From assembly GCA_900320185.1 (NCBI GenBank), contig ONRD01000033.1, positions 1-38,187 on the forward strand: a stretch of DNA of 38,187 nt, read 5' to 3'. The stretch is from an uncultured Bacteroidales bacterium. GTDB taxonomy: Bacteria > Bacteroidota > Bacteroidia > Bacteroidales > UBA932. Shown here piece after piece: positions 30,620 to 38,187 of this stretch; position 1 is the first letter of the stretch; each line of letters starts with the position of its first letter. The notes under the pieces are model-generated. The model was not told where the DNA came from, searched no databases, and saw only the letters and a program-made list of their open reading frames with translations. The position numbers were made by a program, and so were the translations under genes.

Positions 30620-31381
30620 ATGAAATTTGTTTCCTGGAATGTGAACGGACTGAGGGCCTGTGTCGGAAAAGGTGATTTCGACAAAGCGTTCAGCGAACTC
30701 GACGCTGATTTCTTCTGCCTGCAGGAGACCAAGATGCAACAGGGTCAGCTGGACCTCGAATACCTCGGTTACGAGTCCTACTGGAACTCCGCCGAGAAAA
30801 AAGGCTATTCGGGGACTGCCGTCTACACAAGGCACCACCCTCTCGGCGTGACCTACGGAATCGGGAAGGAGGAGCATGACACGGAAGGACGCGTGATCAC
30901 CCTCGAGATGAAGGAGTTCTTCCTGGTGTGCGTCTATGTGCCCAATTCGCAGGACGGTCTCAGGAGACTGGACTACAGGATGCGCTGGGAAGACGATTTC
31001 AGGGAATATGTCTGCGCCCTCGCCCTGAAAAAGGGGGTGGTGATCTGCGGGGACCTCAACGTCGCCCACGAGGAAATCGACATCAAGAATCCCGCCTCCA
31101 ACCGCCGCAACGCCGGATTCACCGACGAGGAGCGCGCCAAGTTCAGCCAGCTGCTGTCTTCTGGTTTCACCGACACCTGGAGGAGCCTGCATCCGGACGA
31201 GGTGAAGTATTCATGGTGGTCCTACCGCTTCCACGCCCGGGAGAACAACGCCGGATGGCGCATAGACTACTTCCTTGTCTCCGACTCCCTGAAGGACAGG
31301 ATCGCGGGGACTGAAATCCACAACGAAATCTTCGGTTCGGACCACTGCCCGGTCGAACTGACCCTTGACCTTCAGCCTTGA
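30620..31381 (+). CDS. xthA: Exodeoxyribonuclease III (AP endonuclease)
   Basis: A 253-residue metal-dependent enzyme of base-excision repair that cuts at abasic sites and trims 3' ends. The EEP-fold motifs are complete: SWNVNGLRAC, the metal ligand Glu in CLQETK, GYSGTAVYTR, GDLNVAHEEIDIKNP, WWSYR, RIDYFLVS and the final catalytic GSDHCPVEL. Length is normal. It is followed after 25 bases by cysS, so the two are likely co-transcribed. Confidence 0.95.
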   Translation: MKFVSWNVNGLRACVGKGDFDKAFSELDADFFCLQETKMQQGQLDLEYLGYESYWNSAEKKGYSGTAVYTRHHPLGVTYGIGKEEHDTEGRVITLEMKEFFLVCVYVPNSQDGLRRLDYRMRWEDDFREYVCALALKKGVVICGDLNVAHEEIDIKNPASNRRNAGFTDEERAKFSQLLSSGFTDTWRSLHPDEVKYSWWSYRFHARENNAGWRIDYFLVSDSLKDRIAGTEIHNEIFGSDHCPVELTLDLQP

Positions 31382-31406
31382 AGGACATAACAATAATCTT
31401 TGAAAC

Positions 31407-32975
31407 ATGAGAAATCTCTACCTTACCAATACCCTCAGCAGGAAGAAGGAACTCTTCACCCCCATCAATCCCGGACATGTCGGGATGTACGTGTGCGGCC
31501 CCACCGTGTACGGAGAAGCGCATCTTGGCCATGCCCGCCCCGGCGTGACCTACGACGTGCTCTTCAAGCTGCTCCGGCACCTTGGCTACAAGGTCCGCTA
31601 TGTCAGGAATATAACCGATGTGGGGCATCTGGAGCATGATGCCGACGAAGGAGAGGACAAGATAGCCAAGAAGGCACGGCTCGAGCAACTCGAGCCGATG
31701 GAGGTGGTGCAGCATTTCACCTTCCGCTACCATGAGGCGATGCGGCTGCTGAACGTGGCGCCTCCCTCCATAGAGCCGCGTGCATCAGGACACATCATCG
31801 AGCAGATCGAGACGATAAAGAAGATCCTGGATGCCGGCTACGCCTATGTCTCCAACGGGTCGGTCTACTTCGACGTCGAGAAATACAACCGCGACCACAA
31901 CTACGGGATCCTCTCCGGGCGCAGCCTGGACGAGACCCTGGAAGGGACACGGGCCCTGGACGGACAGGGCGACAAGAAGGCGCCCTTCGACTTCGCACTC
32001 TGGAAGAGAGCCGAGCCGGAGCACATCATGCACTGGCCCAGCCCGTGGAGCGAAGGTTTCCCGGGATGGCACCTGGAGTGCTCCGTCATGGGAGAGAAGT
32101 ATCTTGGCAACGAATTCGACATCCATGGCGGAGGAATGGACCTCATGTTCCCCCATCATGAATGCGAGATCGCCCAGAACCAGGCTTCCAGGGGGACGAG
32201 GGGTGTCCACTACTGGGTCCACAACAACATGATCACCATCGGCGGGCAGAAGATGGGCAAGTCCCTTGGCAACTTCATCACCCTGCCGGAACTCTTCAGC
32301 GGCAGCCATCCGAAGCTCGACCAGGCATATTCCCCGATGACCATCCGCTTCTTCATCCTCCAGGCCCACTACCGCAGCACCCTTGATTTCAGCAACGAAG
32401 CCCTCCAGGGAGCCGAGAAGGGGCTGCGCAGGGTGATGCTGGCGGCGAAGGACCTCAGGGAGATGTGCGCGAAGACCGGTATCGTCTCTCCGGTGAAGGG
32501 TTCCGAAGGCAACCCGGCTTACGCCCTCGTTTATGGAGAGATGCCTGAAGGCACGGCTCCTGACACGTGCCCTGCCGACTCGGAAGCCGTCAAGGGCGTG
32601 TTCAACGGGGTGTATGAAGCACTTTGCGACGACATCAACACTCCCGTCGCGATTGCGCACATATTCGAAGCCGTAAGGATAATCAACGCCGCCAAGGCAG
32701 GCGAACTAGTCCTGTCGGAAGGCGACCTCGAGACGCTGCTGCGCCTCTTCGACGACATCGTGTTCGGAGTCCTTGGGCTTCGCGACGAGGCATCGGCCGG
32801 CGCCGGTGCTGACGGCAAGGTGGTGGGAGGCCTGATGGAGATGGTCCTCGAAGAAAGGGCGCAGGCGAAGGCCGCGAAGGACTGGCCGCGCTCGGACTCC
32901 ATCCGCGACCACCTCAAGGCCCTCGGAATAACCGTCAAGGACACCAAGAACGGTCCCGAGTGGACGCTTGAATAG
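31407..32975 (+). CDS. cysS: Cysteinyl-tRNA synthetase
   Basis: A 522-residue class I synthetase. The HIGH signature appears as HLGH in [19 protein letters not shown], with the zinc/cysteine-binding Cys there and further ligands in [10 protein letters not shown] and [11 protein letters not shown]. The [14 protein letters not shown] segment is intact. The KMSKS loop reads KMGKS ([12 protein letters not shown]). Near the C terminus is the DALR-like anticodon-binding helical region. The protein is slightly longer than the average bacterial enzyme because of an insertion around [18 protein letters not shown] (about 370-400). Its stop is 27 bases before the glycosidase ATG. Confidence 0.95.
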   Translation: MRNLYLTNTLSRKKELFTPINPGHVGMYVCGPTVYGEAHLGHARPGVTYDVLFKLLRHLGYKVRYVRNITDVGHLEHDADEGEDKIAKKARLEQLEPMEVVQHFTFRYHEAMRLLNVAPPSIEPRASGHIIEQIETIKKILDAGYAYVSNGSVYFDVEKYNRDHNYGILSGRSLDETLEGTRALDGQGDKKAPFDFALWKRAEPEHIMHWPSPWSEGFPGWHLECSVMGEKYLGNEFDIHGGGMDLMFPHHECEIAQNQASRGTRGVHYWVHNNMITIGGQKMGKSLGNFITLPELFSGSHPKLDQAYSPMTIRFFILQAHYRSTLDFSNEALQGAEKGLRRVMLAAKDLREMCAKTGIVSPVKGSEGNPAYALVYGEMPEGTAPDTCPADSEAVKGVFNGVYEALCDDINTPVAIAHIFEAVRIINAAKAGELVLSEGDLETLLRLFDDIVFGVLGLRDEASAGAGADGKVVGGLMEMVLEERAQAKAAKDWPRSDSIRDHLKALGITVKDTKNGPEWTLE

Positions 32976-33002
32976 ATAGTAGTCAACACACAGATAACCA
33001 AT

Positions 33003-36000
33003 ATGCACCGACATCCCATCACCGCAGCCGTAGCGACGGCTGCCCTGTTGCTGTCGGGATGGCAAGCCGCCGCGCAAACGGTGGACATCGCTCCCGACCA
33101 GTCAGTCCTTTCCGCCCCATTCTCGGCACAGGATGAATCCGCTTTCCTGCAGCCGCCGAAGGTCTTCTGGCCTGAAACATGGTTCCATTTCATAGGCGGC
33201 AACGTTTCCGAGGCCGGCATCGACGCCGACCTCAAGGCAATCAGCGAGGCAGGGCTTGCCGGCATACAATGGTTCCACGGACATTTCGGAGGGCAATGGC
33301 CTGGCACTAAGGAACAGGTACGCGCGCTCACGCCCAGATGGGAGGAGCTTGTCGGCTACCTTGGCAACAAGGCCGACAGCCTCGGGCTGCGCCTCACGGT
33401 GCAGACATGCCCGGGCTGGGCGATGGCCGGAGGTCCCTGGATACAGCCGGAGGATGCCATGCGGATGCTCGTCTGGTCAAGGACGGATGTGGAAACCGTC
33501 GGACAACTGTCGGTAAAGCTTCCGGTCGGGCAGCCTTCGGACGAAGAATGGCGCGACTACCGGGACATCTGCGTGCTCGCCTTCCCGACTCCGGAAGGAG
33601 ACACGGGTACACCGATAGTACCTCAGGACATCCGGTCCGACAACCCGGCTTGGGAAGCATTGCTCGAAGGGACGGCCGGTGAAAGCCTTGTCCTCGAGGA
33701 AGGCGCTTCCAGTACGGTTTCCTTCAAGGTTCCCGATGGTTGCGTGATCAGGACCCTGAGCCTTCCCAACGTACAGGGGATGACCGGGAGGTGGACCTAC
33801 GACCCGGGGATCCATGTCACCCTCAAGGCCCTTGCCAAGGACGGGTCCGAGACGGTCCTCGCCGATGCGGACGTCCCCATGACCAACTGGCAGGACTACG
33901 ACGCCGAGATGGACCTGGCCTGCAACGAAGTAAAGGATGCTGACGGATACACGTTCACCATCAGCGCCAAGCACCCCCTGACCCTCCGCTACCTGCGCTT
34001 CCTTTCCGCTGCCAGGAAGAACAACTGGCGCGGCGAGGCCGGATGGAACCTTGTGGCCAAGGAACCGTTCCAGGAACACACCCTTCAGAGCGAGGCTGCA
34101 TTCGTGGACCCTCTCCAGATCCACGACCTCAGCGGGATGATGGATGCCTCCGGCACACTCAAGGTGGCAAATCCCGGAGGCAGATGGACGGTTCTCCGGA
34201 TAGGCCATGTCAACTCCGGACAGCGCAACGGACCCGCCCCGCCCGAAGCTACGGGATGGGAGTGCAACAAATTCGATGTCAAGGGAGCCAGGATGCAGTT
34301 CTCCAATTATGTCGGGATGCTGCAGGAAGGTCCGCTCGGAGGAAGCGCCGACGGCATGCTGATGGACAGCTGGGAATGCCGGACACAGACTTGGACCGCC
34401 ACGATGGAAAGCGACTTCGCAAGGGAGAGAGGGTATTCCCTGAGGGAATGGATGCCGGCCCTGCTGGGCTATGTCATCGGCAGCCAGGAGAAGACAAGCC
34501 GCTTCCTCATCGACTGGAGACGGACTGTCAACTCCCTCTACTGCAACAATTTCTTCAAGGAGATGACTGACCTCGCCCACGAGAAGGGCATGAAGGTGCA
34601 GTACGAGACGGCAGGCGGGGATGTCGTGACGATGGACCCGATGGAGTACTACAAGTACGCCGACATCCCCATGTGCGAGTTCTGGCAGCCGCTGACGGTC
34701 CAGATGCTGGGCAACCTCGACTTCAAACCCATAAAGCCCACAGTCTCCGCTGCCCACATCTACGGAAAGCCGCGCGTCGCTGCGGAAAGTTTCACCAGTT
34801 TCGCCCTGACCTGGGATGAACACTGGCAGATGCTGCGTGAAGTGGCCAACGTCAACATGAGCGAAGGCGTCACCCACAACGTGTTCCACACCTACACCCA
34901 CAACCCGCAGGTCGGATTCCTCCCTCCCGGAACGAGCTTCGGCTCAGGTATAGGAACACCGTTCCTGCGCGGGCAGACCTGGTGGAAATACATGCCATGG
35001 TTCACCTCGTTCCTCTCAAGGACCAGCTACATGCTGGAGCGCGGCAAGCCCGTCGTCGACGTGCTCTGGTACCTTGGCGACGAAGTGGGACACCGCCCGT
35101 TCCAGTACACGGGGAACGGCACCAGGCAGTCCGGGACGGTCAGGTTCCCTGAGGGGTACAAGTACGACTACTGCAACACCGACGCCCTCCTTGGCCGGCT
35201 CAGCGTAAAGGACGGAAAGATCTGCACTCCCGAAGGCATTGAATATTCAGTCCTGTGGATTCCGGAGAACGAAAGGATGCTCCCGGCCACTATTGAAAAG
35301 ATCGGGCAACTGATACGTGAAGGTGCGAAGGTCGTCGCACAGGCTCCACTGAGCCCCGCGACCCTGGGCAAGGACTCGGAAGGCTTCGACAAGGCCGTGG
35401 AAGAAGTCTGGGGAAAAGCACGCAACGGGCGGATTACACGCCTGGGAAAGGGTTCCCTCGCTGTAGGGATGTCCCTGGACAAGGCTCTCAAGTCATTCGG
35501 CATCAAGCCCCATCTCAAATGCGACAATCCCGACCTGCTGTGGTCCGAAAGGGCTGCCGAAGGCGCGCATTGGTATTTCATCGCAGCCCCTGTGGGGGAT
35601 GGCGGTTTCCACGGGACGGTTCGCCTGCCCGGAAAGGGAAAGGCCGAATGGTGGAACCCCGTGGACGGCTCGGTCCGTTCGCTGAAGACACGCGGCTGGG
35701 GACGTTACAAAAAGGTCAGGCTGGACCTTGAGCAGGCTGAAGGCGGATTCGTGGTATTCCGCAAGGACAAGGACGCAGGTTCCCGCAGGGAGAAAGCTTT
35801 CGCCGGAACCGGGAAACACCAGGTCGAGGTAGGCGGATGGACGGTCCGCTTCCCGGAAGGCTGGGGCGCTCCCACGCAGGCCGTAGCCATCGATTCCCTC
35901 AAGGCCTGGAAAGACCTCGGACTCGGAGATGAGGCCAGCGCCTTCAGCGGGACCGCAACGTACGAAACGACCCTTAGCCTGCCGGCATCGCTTGTCGGCA

Positions 36001-36290
36001 AGGACCTGGTGCTGGACCTCGGCAAGGTGGACTTCATCGCTGACGTCAAAGTCAACGGTTCCCCCGTCGGCGTACTCTGGACGGCACCTTACCGCCTGCC
36101 GGTCAAGGGCCTCCTGCACGAGGGCGAGAACACGCTGACGATCGAGGTGACCGGAACCTGGTACAACCGGCTCGCCTACGACGCCGCGCAGGAAGAATCC
36201 CAGCGGAAGACCTGGACCATCAACGGCCCGGCTCCCGGCAGCCCGCTTCGCGAATCCGGCCTGATGGGACCCGTAGTGCTTCGCTACTGA
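33003..36290 (+). CDS. GH106-like glycoside hydrolase (alpha-L-rhamnosidase type), secreted
   Basis: A 1095-residue secreted enzyme. A signal peptide (to about residue 24, AAAQ) precedes a large catalytic region with GH106-family landmarks: WFHFIGGNVSEAGIDADL, GIQWFHGHFGG, LTVQTCPGWAMAGGPW, ADGMLMDSWECRTQTW with acidic candidates, then QYETAGGD and AAESFTSF further along. The last ~150 residues are a galactose-binding-like beta-sandwich (YETTLSLP, then KVNGSPVGVLWTAPYRLPV and NTLTIEVTGTWYNRL). Known members cleave alpha-L-rhamnose from pectic glycans; activity here is inferred. It lies behind housekeeping genes with no SusCD pair or regulator beside it. A 20-bp inverted repeat downstream ends transcription. 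Confidence 0.85.
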   Translation: MHRHPITAAVATAALLLSGWQAAAQTVDIAPDQSVLSAPFSAQDESAFLQPPKVFWPETWFHFIGGNVSEAGIDADLKAISEAGLAGIQWFHGHFGGQWPGTKEQVRALTPRWEELVGYLGNKADSLGLRLTVQTCPGWAMAGGPWIQPEDAMRMLVWSRTDVETVGQLSVKLPVGQPSDEEWRDYRDICVLAFPTPEGDTGTPIVPQDIRSDNPAWEALLEGTAGESLVLEEGASSTVSFKVPDGCVIRTLSLPNVQGMTGRWTYDPGIHVTLKALAKDGSETVLADADVPMTNWQDYDAEMDLACNEVKDADGYTFTISAKHPLTLRYLRFLSAARKNNWRGEAGWNLVAKEPFQEHTLQSEAAFVDPLQIHDLSGMMDASGTLKVANPGGRWTVLRIGHVNSGQRNGPAPPEATGWECNKFDVKGARMQFSNYVGMLQEGPLGGSADGMLMDSWECRTQTWTATMESDFARERGYSLREWMPALLGYVIGSQEKTSRFLIDWRRTVNSLYCNNFFKEMTDLAHEKGMKVQYETAGGDVVTMDPMEYYKYADIPMCEFWQPLTVQMLGNLDFKPIKPTVSAAHIYGKPRVAAESFTSFALTWDEHWQMLREVANVNMSEGVTHNVFHTYTHNPQVGFLPPGTSFGSGIGTPFLRGQTWWKYMPWFTSFLSRTSYMLERGKPVVDVLWYLGDEVGHRPFQYTGNGTRQSGTVRFPEGYKYDYCNTDALLGRLSVKDGKICTPEGIEYSVLWIPENERMLPATIEKIGQLIREGAKVVAQAPLSPATLGKDSEGFDKAVEEVWGKARNGRITRLGKGSLAVGMSLDKALKSFGIKPHLKCDNPDLLWSERAAEGAHWYFIAAPVGDGGFHGTVRLPGKGKAEWWNPVDGSVRSLKTRGWGRYKKVRLDLEQAEGGFVVFRKDKDAGSRREKAFAGTGKHQVEVGGWTVRFPEGWGAPTQAVAIDSLKAWKDLGLGDEASAFSGTATYETTLSLPASLVGKDLVLDLGKVDFIADVKVNGSPVGVLWTAPYRLPVKGLLHEGENTLTIEVTGTWYNRLAYDAAQEESQRKTWTINGPAPGSPLRESGLMGPVVLRY

Positions 36291-36340
36291 GACCGTCCGG
36301 CACGGATTACCTCTTTATTCACCACGTACGAAAAAATAAA

Positions 36341-36361
36341 GGTAAACTTTTTTCAGGACGA
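36341..36361. repeat. 21-base motif shared with the flank of MITE-like copy 2
   Basis: GGTAAACTTTTTTCAGGACG+A here matches GGTACACTTTTTTCAGGACG+A at 23440-23460 with one difference. It lies in the gene-free 36291-36403, where nothing else is visible. Confidence 0.6.
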
Positions 36362-36403
36362 CACATTTCGGGTGCAACGGAAATACTTATTGTTCTGCGG
36401 ATT

Positions 36404-36445
36404 ATACAATCAGACGGTGCCGAAATCGGCACCGTCTGATTGTAT
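36404..36445. terminator. Bidirectional terminator, perfect 20-bp inverted repeat
   Basis: The 20 bases starting ATACAATCAGACGG at 36404 pair perfectly with those at 36426-36445; the centre reads CCGAAATCGG. It sits between the stop of the + strand glycosidase and the stop of the - strand gene at 36446, in the right place to serve both. The tails are only weakly T-rich. Confidence 0.8.
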
Positions 36446-37180
36446 TTATGGCTGATAATCAGCTATTTCCATTGCACGGCAGGGCTTCTTTATTATCAAC
36501 GAAATGGTACGGAAAGAGTGAGCCTGCTCATCGTAATCGTATCTTCTGAAATAAAACGCGTCTTTGCTGGTCAGCAAATCGATTGAGTCATAAACAGCGA
36601 ATTGGATGATAATGGATTCGCTCTTATGCTTGGCTTTCTTCTTGATGGCGAAAGGTATCTTTTGCCATTCCAGAGTCTTATACTTCATCACATCAATATC
36701 CCTGACCCGACATTCTTTCAATACGGCAGACATCGGTATCCTTATCGTCTTTTCCATCTGAGGTTCTATTGCTATGAAATGATAACTCAGGACGTTATGG
36801 GTAATCAGCCAGTCAGCACTGGGGCGAAAGTATACGCGCCCGCCCAGAACTACCATATCCTGCCTCGTATTTACGGTATTATCGTATCTCAGATACGGGA
36901 ATAACGGAAGAAACGAAAGGATATCGTATCCTTCGTTGAAACGATGAAGATAATCCGAGAACCAAATCTGTTGTGTTAATGGCAAGTCACAGGATCAGGA
37001 AGGCCAGGTCTTTGGTGAAAAATAGGTGTCGAATATAAACTGGGTGCGGGAAGATGCATTACAGAACGTTACCTCCATAGAATCCTTATCAACGGAAAAA
37101 TGTGAAACGAATACACTATCCGCAACAGGATCCGTCTGGAACAGAAAGGAAATGCAAAGTATCAAACCAATCATAAGCAT
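36446..37180 (-). pseudogene. Secreted protein gene with in-frame TGA, unknown function
   Basis: Reading from the ATG at 37180, a signal-like start (MLMIGLILCISFLFQ) runs 61 codons to a TGA at 36997-36995 (FSPKTWPS, stop). The same frame continues without shift, SCDLPLTQQIWFSDYLHRF, for another 182 codons to the stop at 36446. As one gene it would be 243 residues plus the stop. The downstream part alone has only a TTG (36985) as a possible start and no signal peptide. I therefore read it as one gene broken by a nonsense change, or a sequencing error. Composition is AT-rich, unlike the rest of the window. The family is not recognised. Confidence 0.65.
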
Positions 37181-37198
37181 GAAGATATCTTTTGTGTA

Positions 37199-37960
37199 TT
37201 ACCAAATAATTTTGTTTAAGTAATAATCCACATCATTTCCATATCCACGATTATCATTTAAATTAAAAATGCCATCGGCCAGAAGATCTAAACGAATAAC
37301 AAAAGTATCTAAATCCAAGAAGTCCTTTATTATCAGTAGATTATTCCGCACTTCAACCTTGCGGAAATCTTTATCGAAACATACTTCGTCAGGCAGAGTC
37401 CTTAGTATCACACCAGTAGTTATAAGAATGGTCTGATTAATATTATATGCTTCCAATGTTAACCTGAAATCGAAAGTGGTAAAATAACATTTCAGATAAA
37501 TAGTCAAGCCATACTCTTTTACTATGATCTTTTTAAAAAGCCACTCATTCTTGTAGCCTTCATTCCGAAAGGAATCATGAATACCCTTCAGTGTGTCAAA
37601 AGGAATTCCTGTATCTGCTGTATCAGCAGCAAGGCGATACCCGCGCTCTAATAGGGAAAGATACCATTCGTAACGGTCTATCAGACTAGTCATTCCTCTA
37701 TATTTAGTTATTTCCTCACATTGTACTTCAAGATGTGAGTCAATTACATGAAAAGTCTGTGATTCTTTTAAATACTCCCTATTATCTAAAGATACACAGA
37801 GCTTTGAGAAGGGATTCTGTAATTGAATTTTATGTTTTCGTACTTTTTTCGATAGATAGTTACAAATAAATCTAGTATTAAAAAGAAAACTATAAGCAAG
37901 AGGATCATCATGACTAAAATAACCAGGCTCAATTCTGAAAGCTATATAATAGAGGTACAT
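37199..37960 (-). CDS. Unknown AT-rich-islet protein, possible immunity protein
   Basis: A 253-residue protein without a signal peptide or membrane segment that I can see. It is rich in Lys, Asp, Tyr and Ile, with a mixed alpha/beta pattern (SLIDRYEWYLSLLERGYRLA helix; IVKEYGLTIYLKCYFTTFDF strands). I do not recognise the family. It starts three bases after the stop of the upstream partial gene and ends 18 bases before the next one, so all three form one transcription unit. If the upstream fragment is a toxin's C terminus, this would be the natural immunity gene, but that is inferred from order only. Codons are AT-rich, suggesting transfer. Confidence 0.6.
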   Translation of the reverse strand: MYLYYIAFRIEPGYFSHDDPLAYSFLFNTRFICNYLSKKVRKHKIQLQNPFSKLCVSLDNREYLKESQTFHVIDSHLEVQCEEITKYRGMTSLIDRYEWYLSLLERGYRLAADTADTGIPFDTLKGIHDSFRNEGYKNEWLFKKIIVKEYGLTIYLKCYFTTFDFRLTLEAYNINQTILITTGVILRTLPDEVCFDKDFRKVEVRNNLLIIKDFLDLDTFVIRLDLLADGIFNLNDNRGYGNDVDYYLNKIIW

Positions 37961-37963
37961 ATT

Positions 37964-38146
37964 CTATGGTTTTGTATGATAATATTGGTCTTGTAACATA
38001 CCCTTCTTCCTTAATTCAAAAGCTCTATTCTTTTCGTATTGAAGGATTTTTGCTCTTGCACCTTCTCCTTCTGGGGTTTGATTTGTAATATCTGAAATCA
38101 TAAACTTATCCCTGAGGGAGTCTTGGAGACTGAGGGGGAAGAGCAG
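37964..38146 (-). CDS. C-terminal fragment, possibly of a polymorphic toxin (partial)
   Basis: The frame is open from 38146 to the TAG at 37966-37964; the first ATG is at 38101. It reads SLQDSLRDKFMISD, then ITNQTPEGEGARAKILQYEK and NRAFELRKKGMLQDQYYHTK+P. Helical ends of the form QTPEG-x-GARAKIL...LR-x-x-G are, from my recollection, found at the C termini of Bacteroidota Rhs-like or other polymorphic toxins; I could not verify this. A TAG precedes the frame at 38149-38147, and another frame upstream ends in a TGA that overlaps the ATG at 38101. So either this is a small separate gene or the toxin gene is frameshifted near the window's edge. Confidence 0.45.
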   Translation of the reverse strand: MLFPLSLQDSLRDKFMISDITNQTPEGEGARAKILQYEKNRAFELRKKGMLQDQYYHTKP

Positions 38147-38187
38147 CTACAATCTCCTTGTAAAAGACAGTGATCATCCTTACTCTC

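Noticed and set aside
32240-32275. KMGKS instead of KMSKS in cysS as a catalytic defect
   Set aside because: The second lysine and surrounding residues are intact, and I recall KMGKS as common in Bacteroidales CysS, so it is not treated as unusual.
36995-36997. TGA read as selenocysteine
   Set aside because: No SECIS-like hairpin was recognised just after the TGA, and the flanking residues do not resemble a redox site. A nonsense mutation is simpler.

Overview
The window is chromosomal DNA of a Bacteroidota (Bacteroidales-type) bacterium. This rests on a SusC/SusD pair, a type IX secretion (T9SS) cargo protease beside a PorV/PorQ-family protein, a bifunctional DAHP synthase/chorismate mutase, the NagB-like/LmbE fusion known from Bacteroides relatives, and promoters of the Bacteroidota form TTTG-N19-TAnnTTTG. 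Most of it is visibly GC-rich, more so than Bacteroides itself, which fits a GC-rich Bacteroidales lineage such as an Alistipes/Rikenellaceae-like group. The genus cannot be fixed from sequence reading alone.

Layout. 1-280: 3' end of lpxK (+). 277-4543 (-): a secreted unknown, an S8 protease with a T9SS sorting domain, and a PorV/PorQ-like barrel. 4620-10193 (-): susC, susD and a Calx-beta lipoprotein, closed by a terminator. 10495-14533 (-): the Phe/Tyr operon pheA, aminotransferase, tyrA, DAHP synthase/chorismate mutase. 14621-16063 (-): pyrH and frr, separated by tandem copies of the pyrH 3' end. 16090-16243: back-to-back promoters and tRNA-Val(CAC). 16244-17508: no intact gene; palindromes, a small gene remnant, a MITE-like element and direct repeats. 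17509-21431 (-): ypfJ-type metallopeptidase, a NagB-like/LmbE fusion and nagB. 21606-24294 (+): tRNA-Leu(CAA), a 121-bp direct repeat, a small barrel-like protein, a candidate small RNA with its own promoter and terminator, a gene remnant, a second MITE-like copy and several tandem repeats. 24295-36290 (+): PepSY-like lipoprotein, beta-lactamase-fold hydrolase, purL, exonuclease III, cysS and a GH106-like glycosidase. 36446-38187 (-): an AT-rich islet with a broken secreted-protein gene, an unknown gene and the end of what may be a polymorphic toxin.

How the genes work together. The SusCD operon and the neighbouring T9SS-protease operon both act at the cell surface. A role in taking up protein or peptide rather than glycan is possible but unproven, since no glycosidase lies beside susCD. 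The aromatic operon covers DAHP synthesis, chorismate to prephenate, and both branches to Phe and Tyr. NagB and the fusion protein point to amino-sugar catabolism, with the NagB half of the fusion lacking catalytic residues.

The least explained parts are the intergenic regions. At least seven different tandem or dispersed repeat types occur, two 166-170 bp elements share terminal inverted repeats, and one compact unit (22617-22734) reads as an unannotated small RNA gene. The AT-rich right edge may be a toxin/immunity locus.
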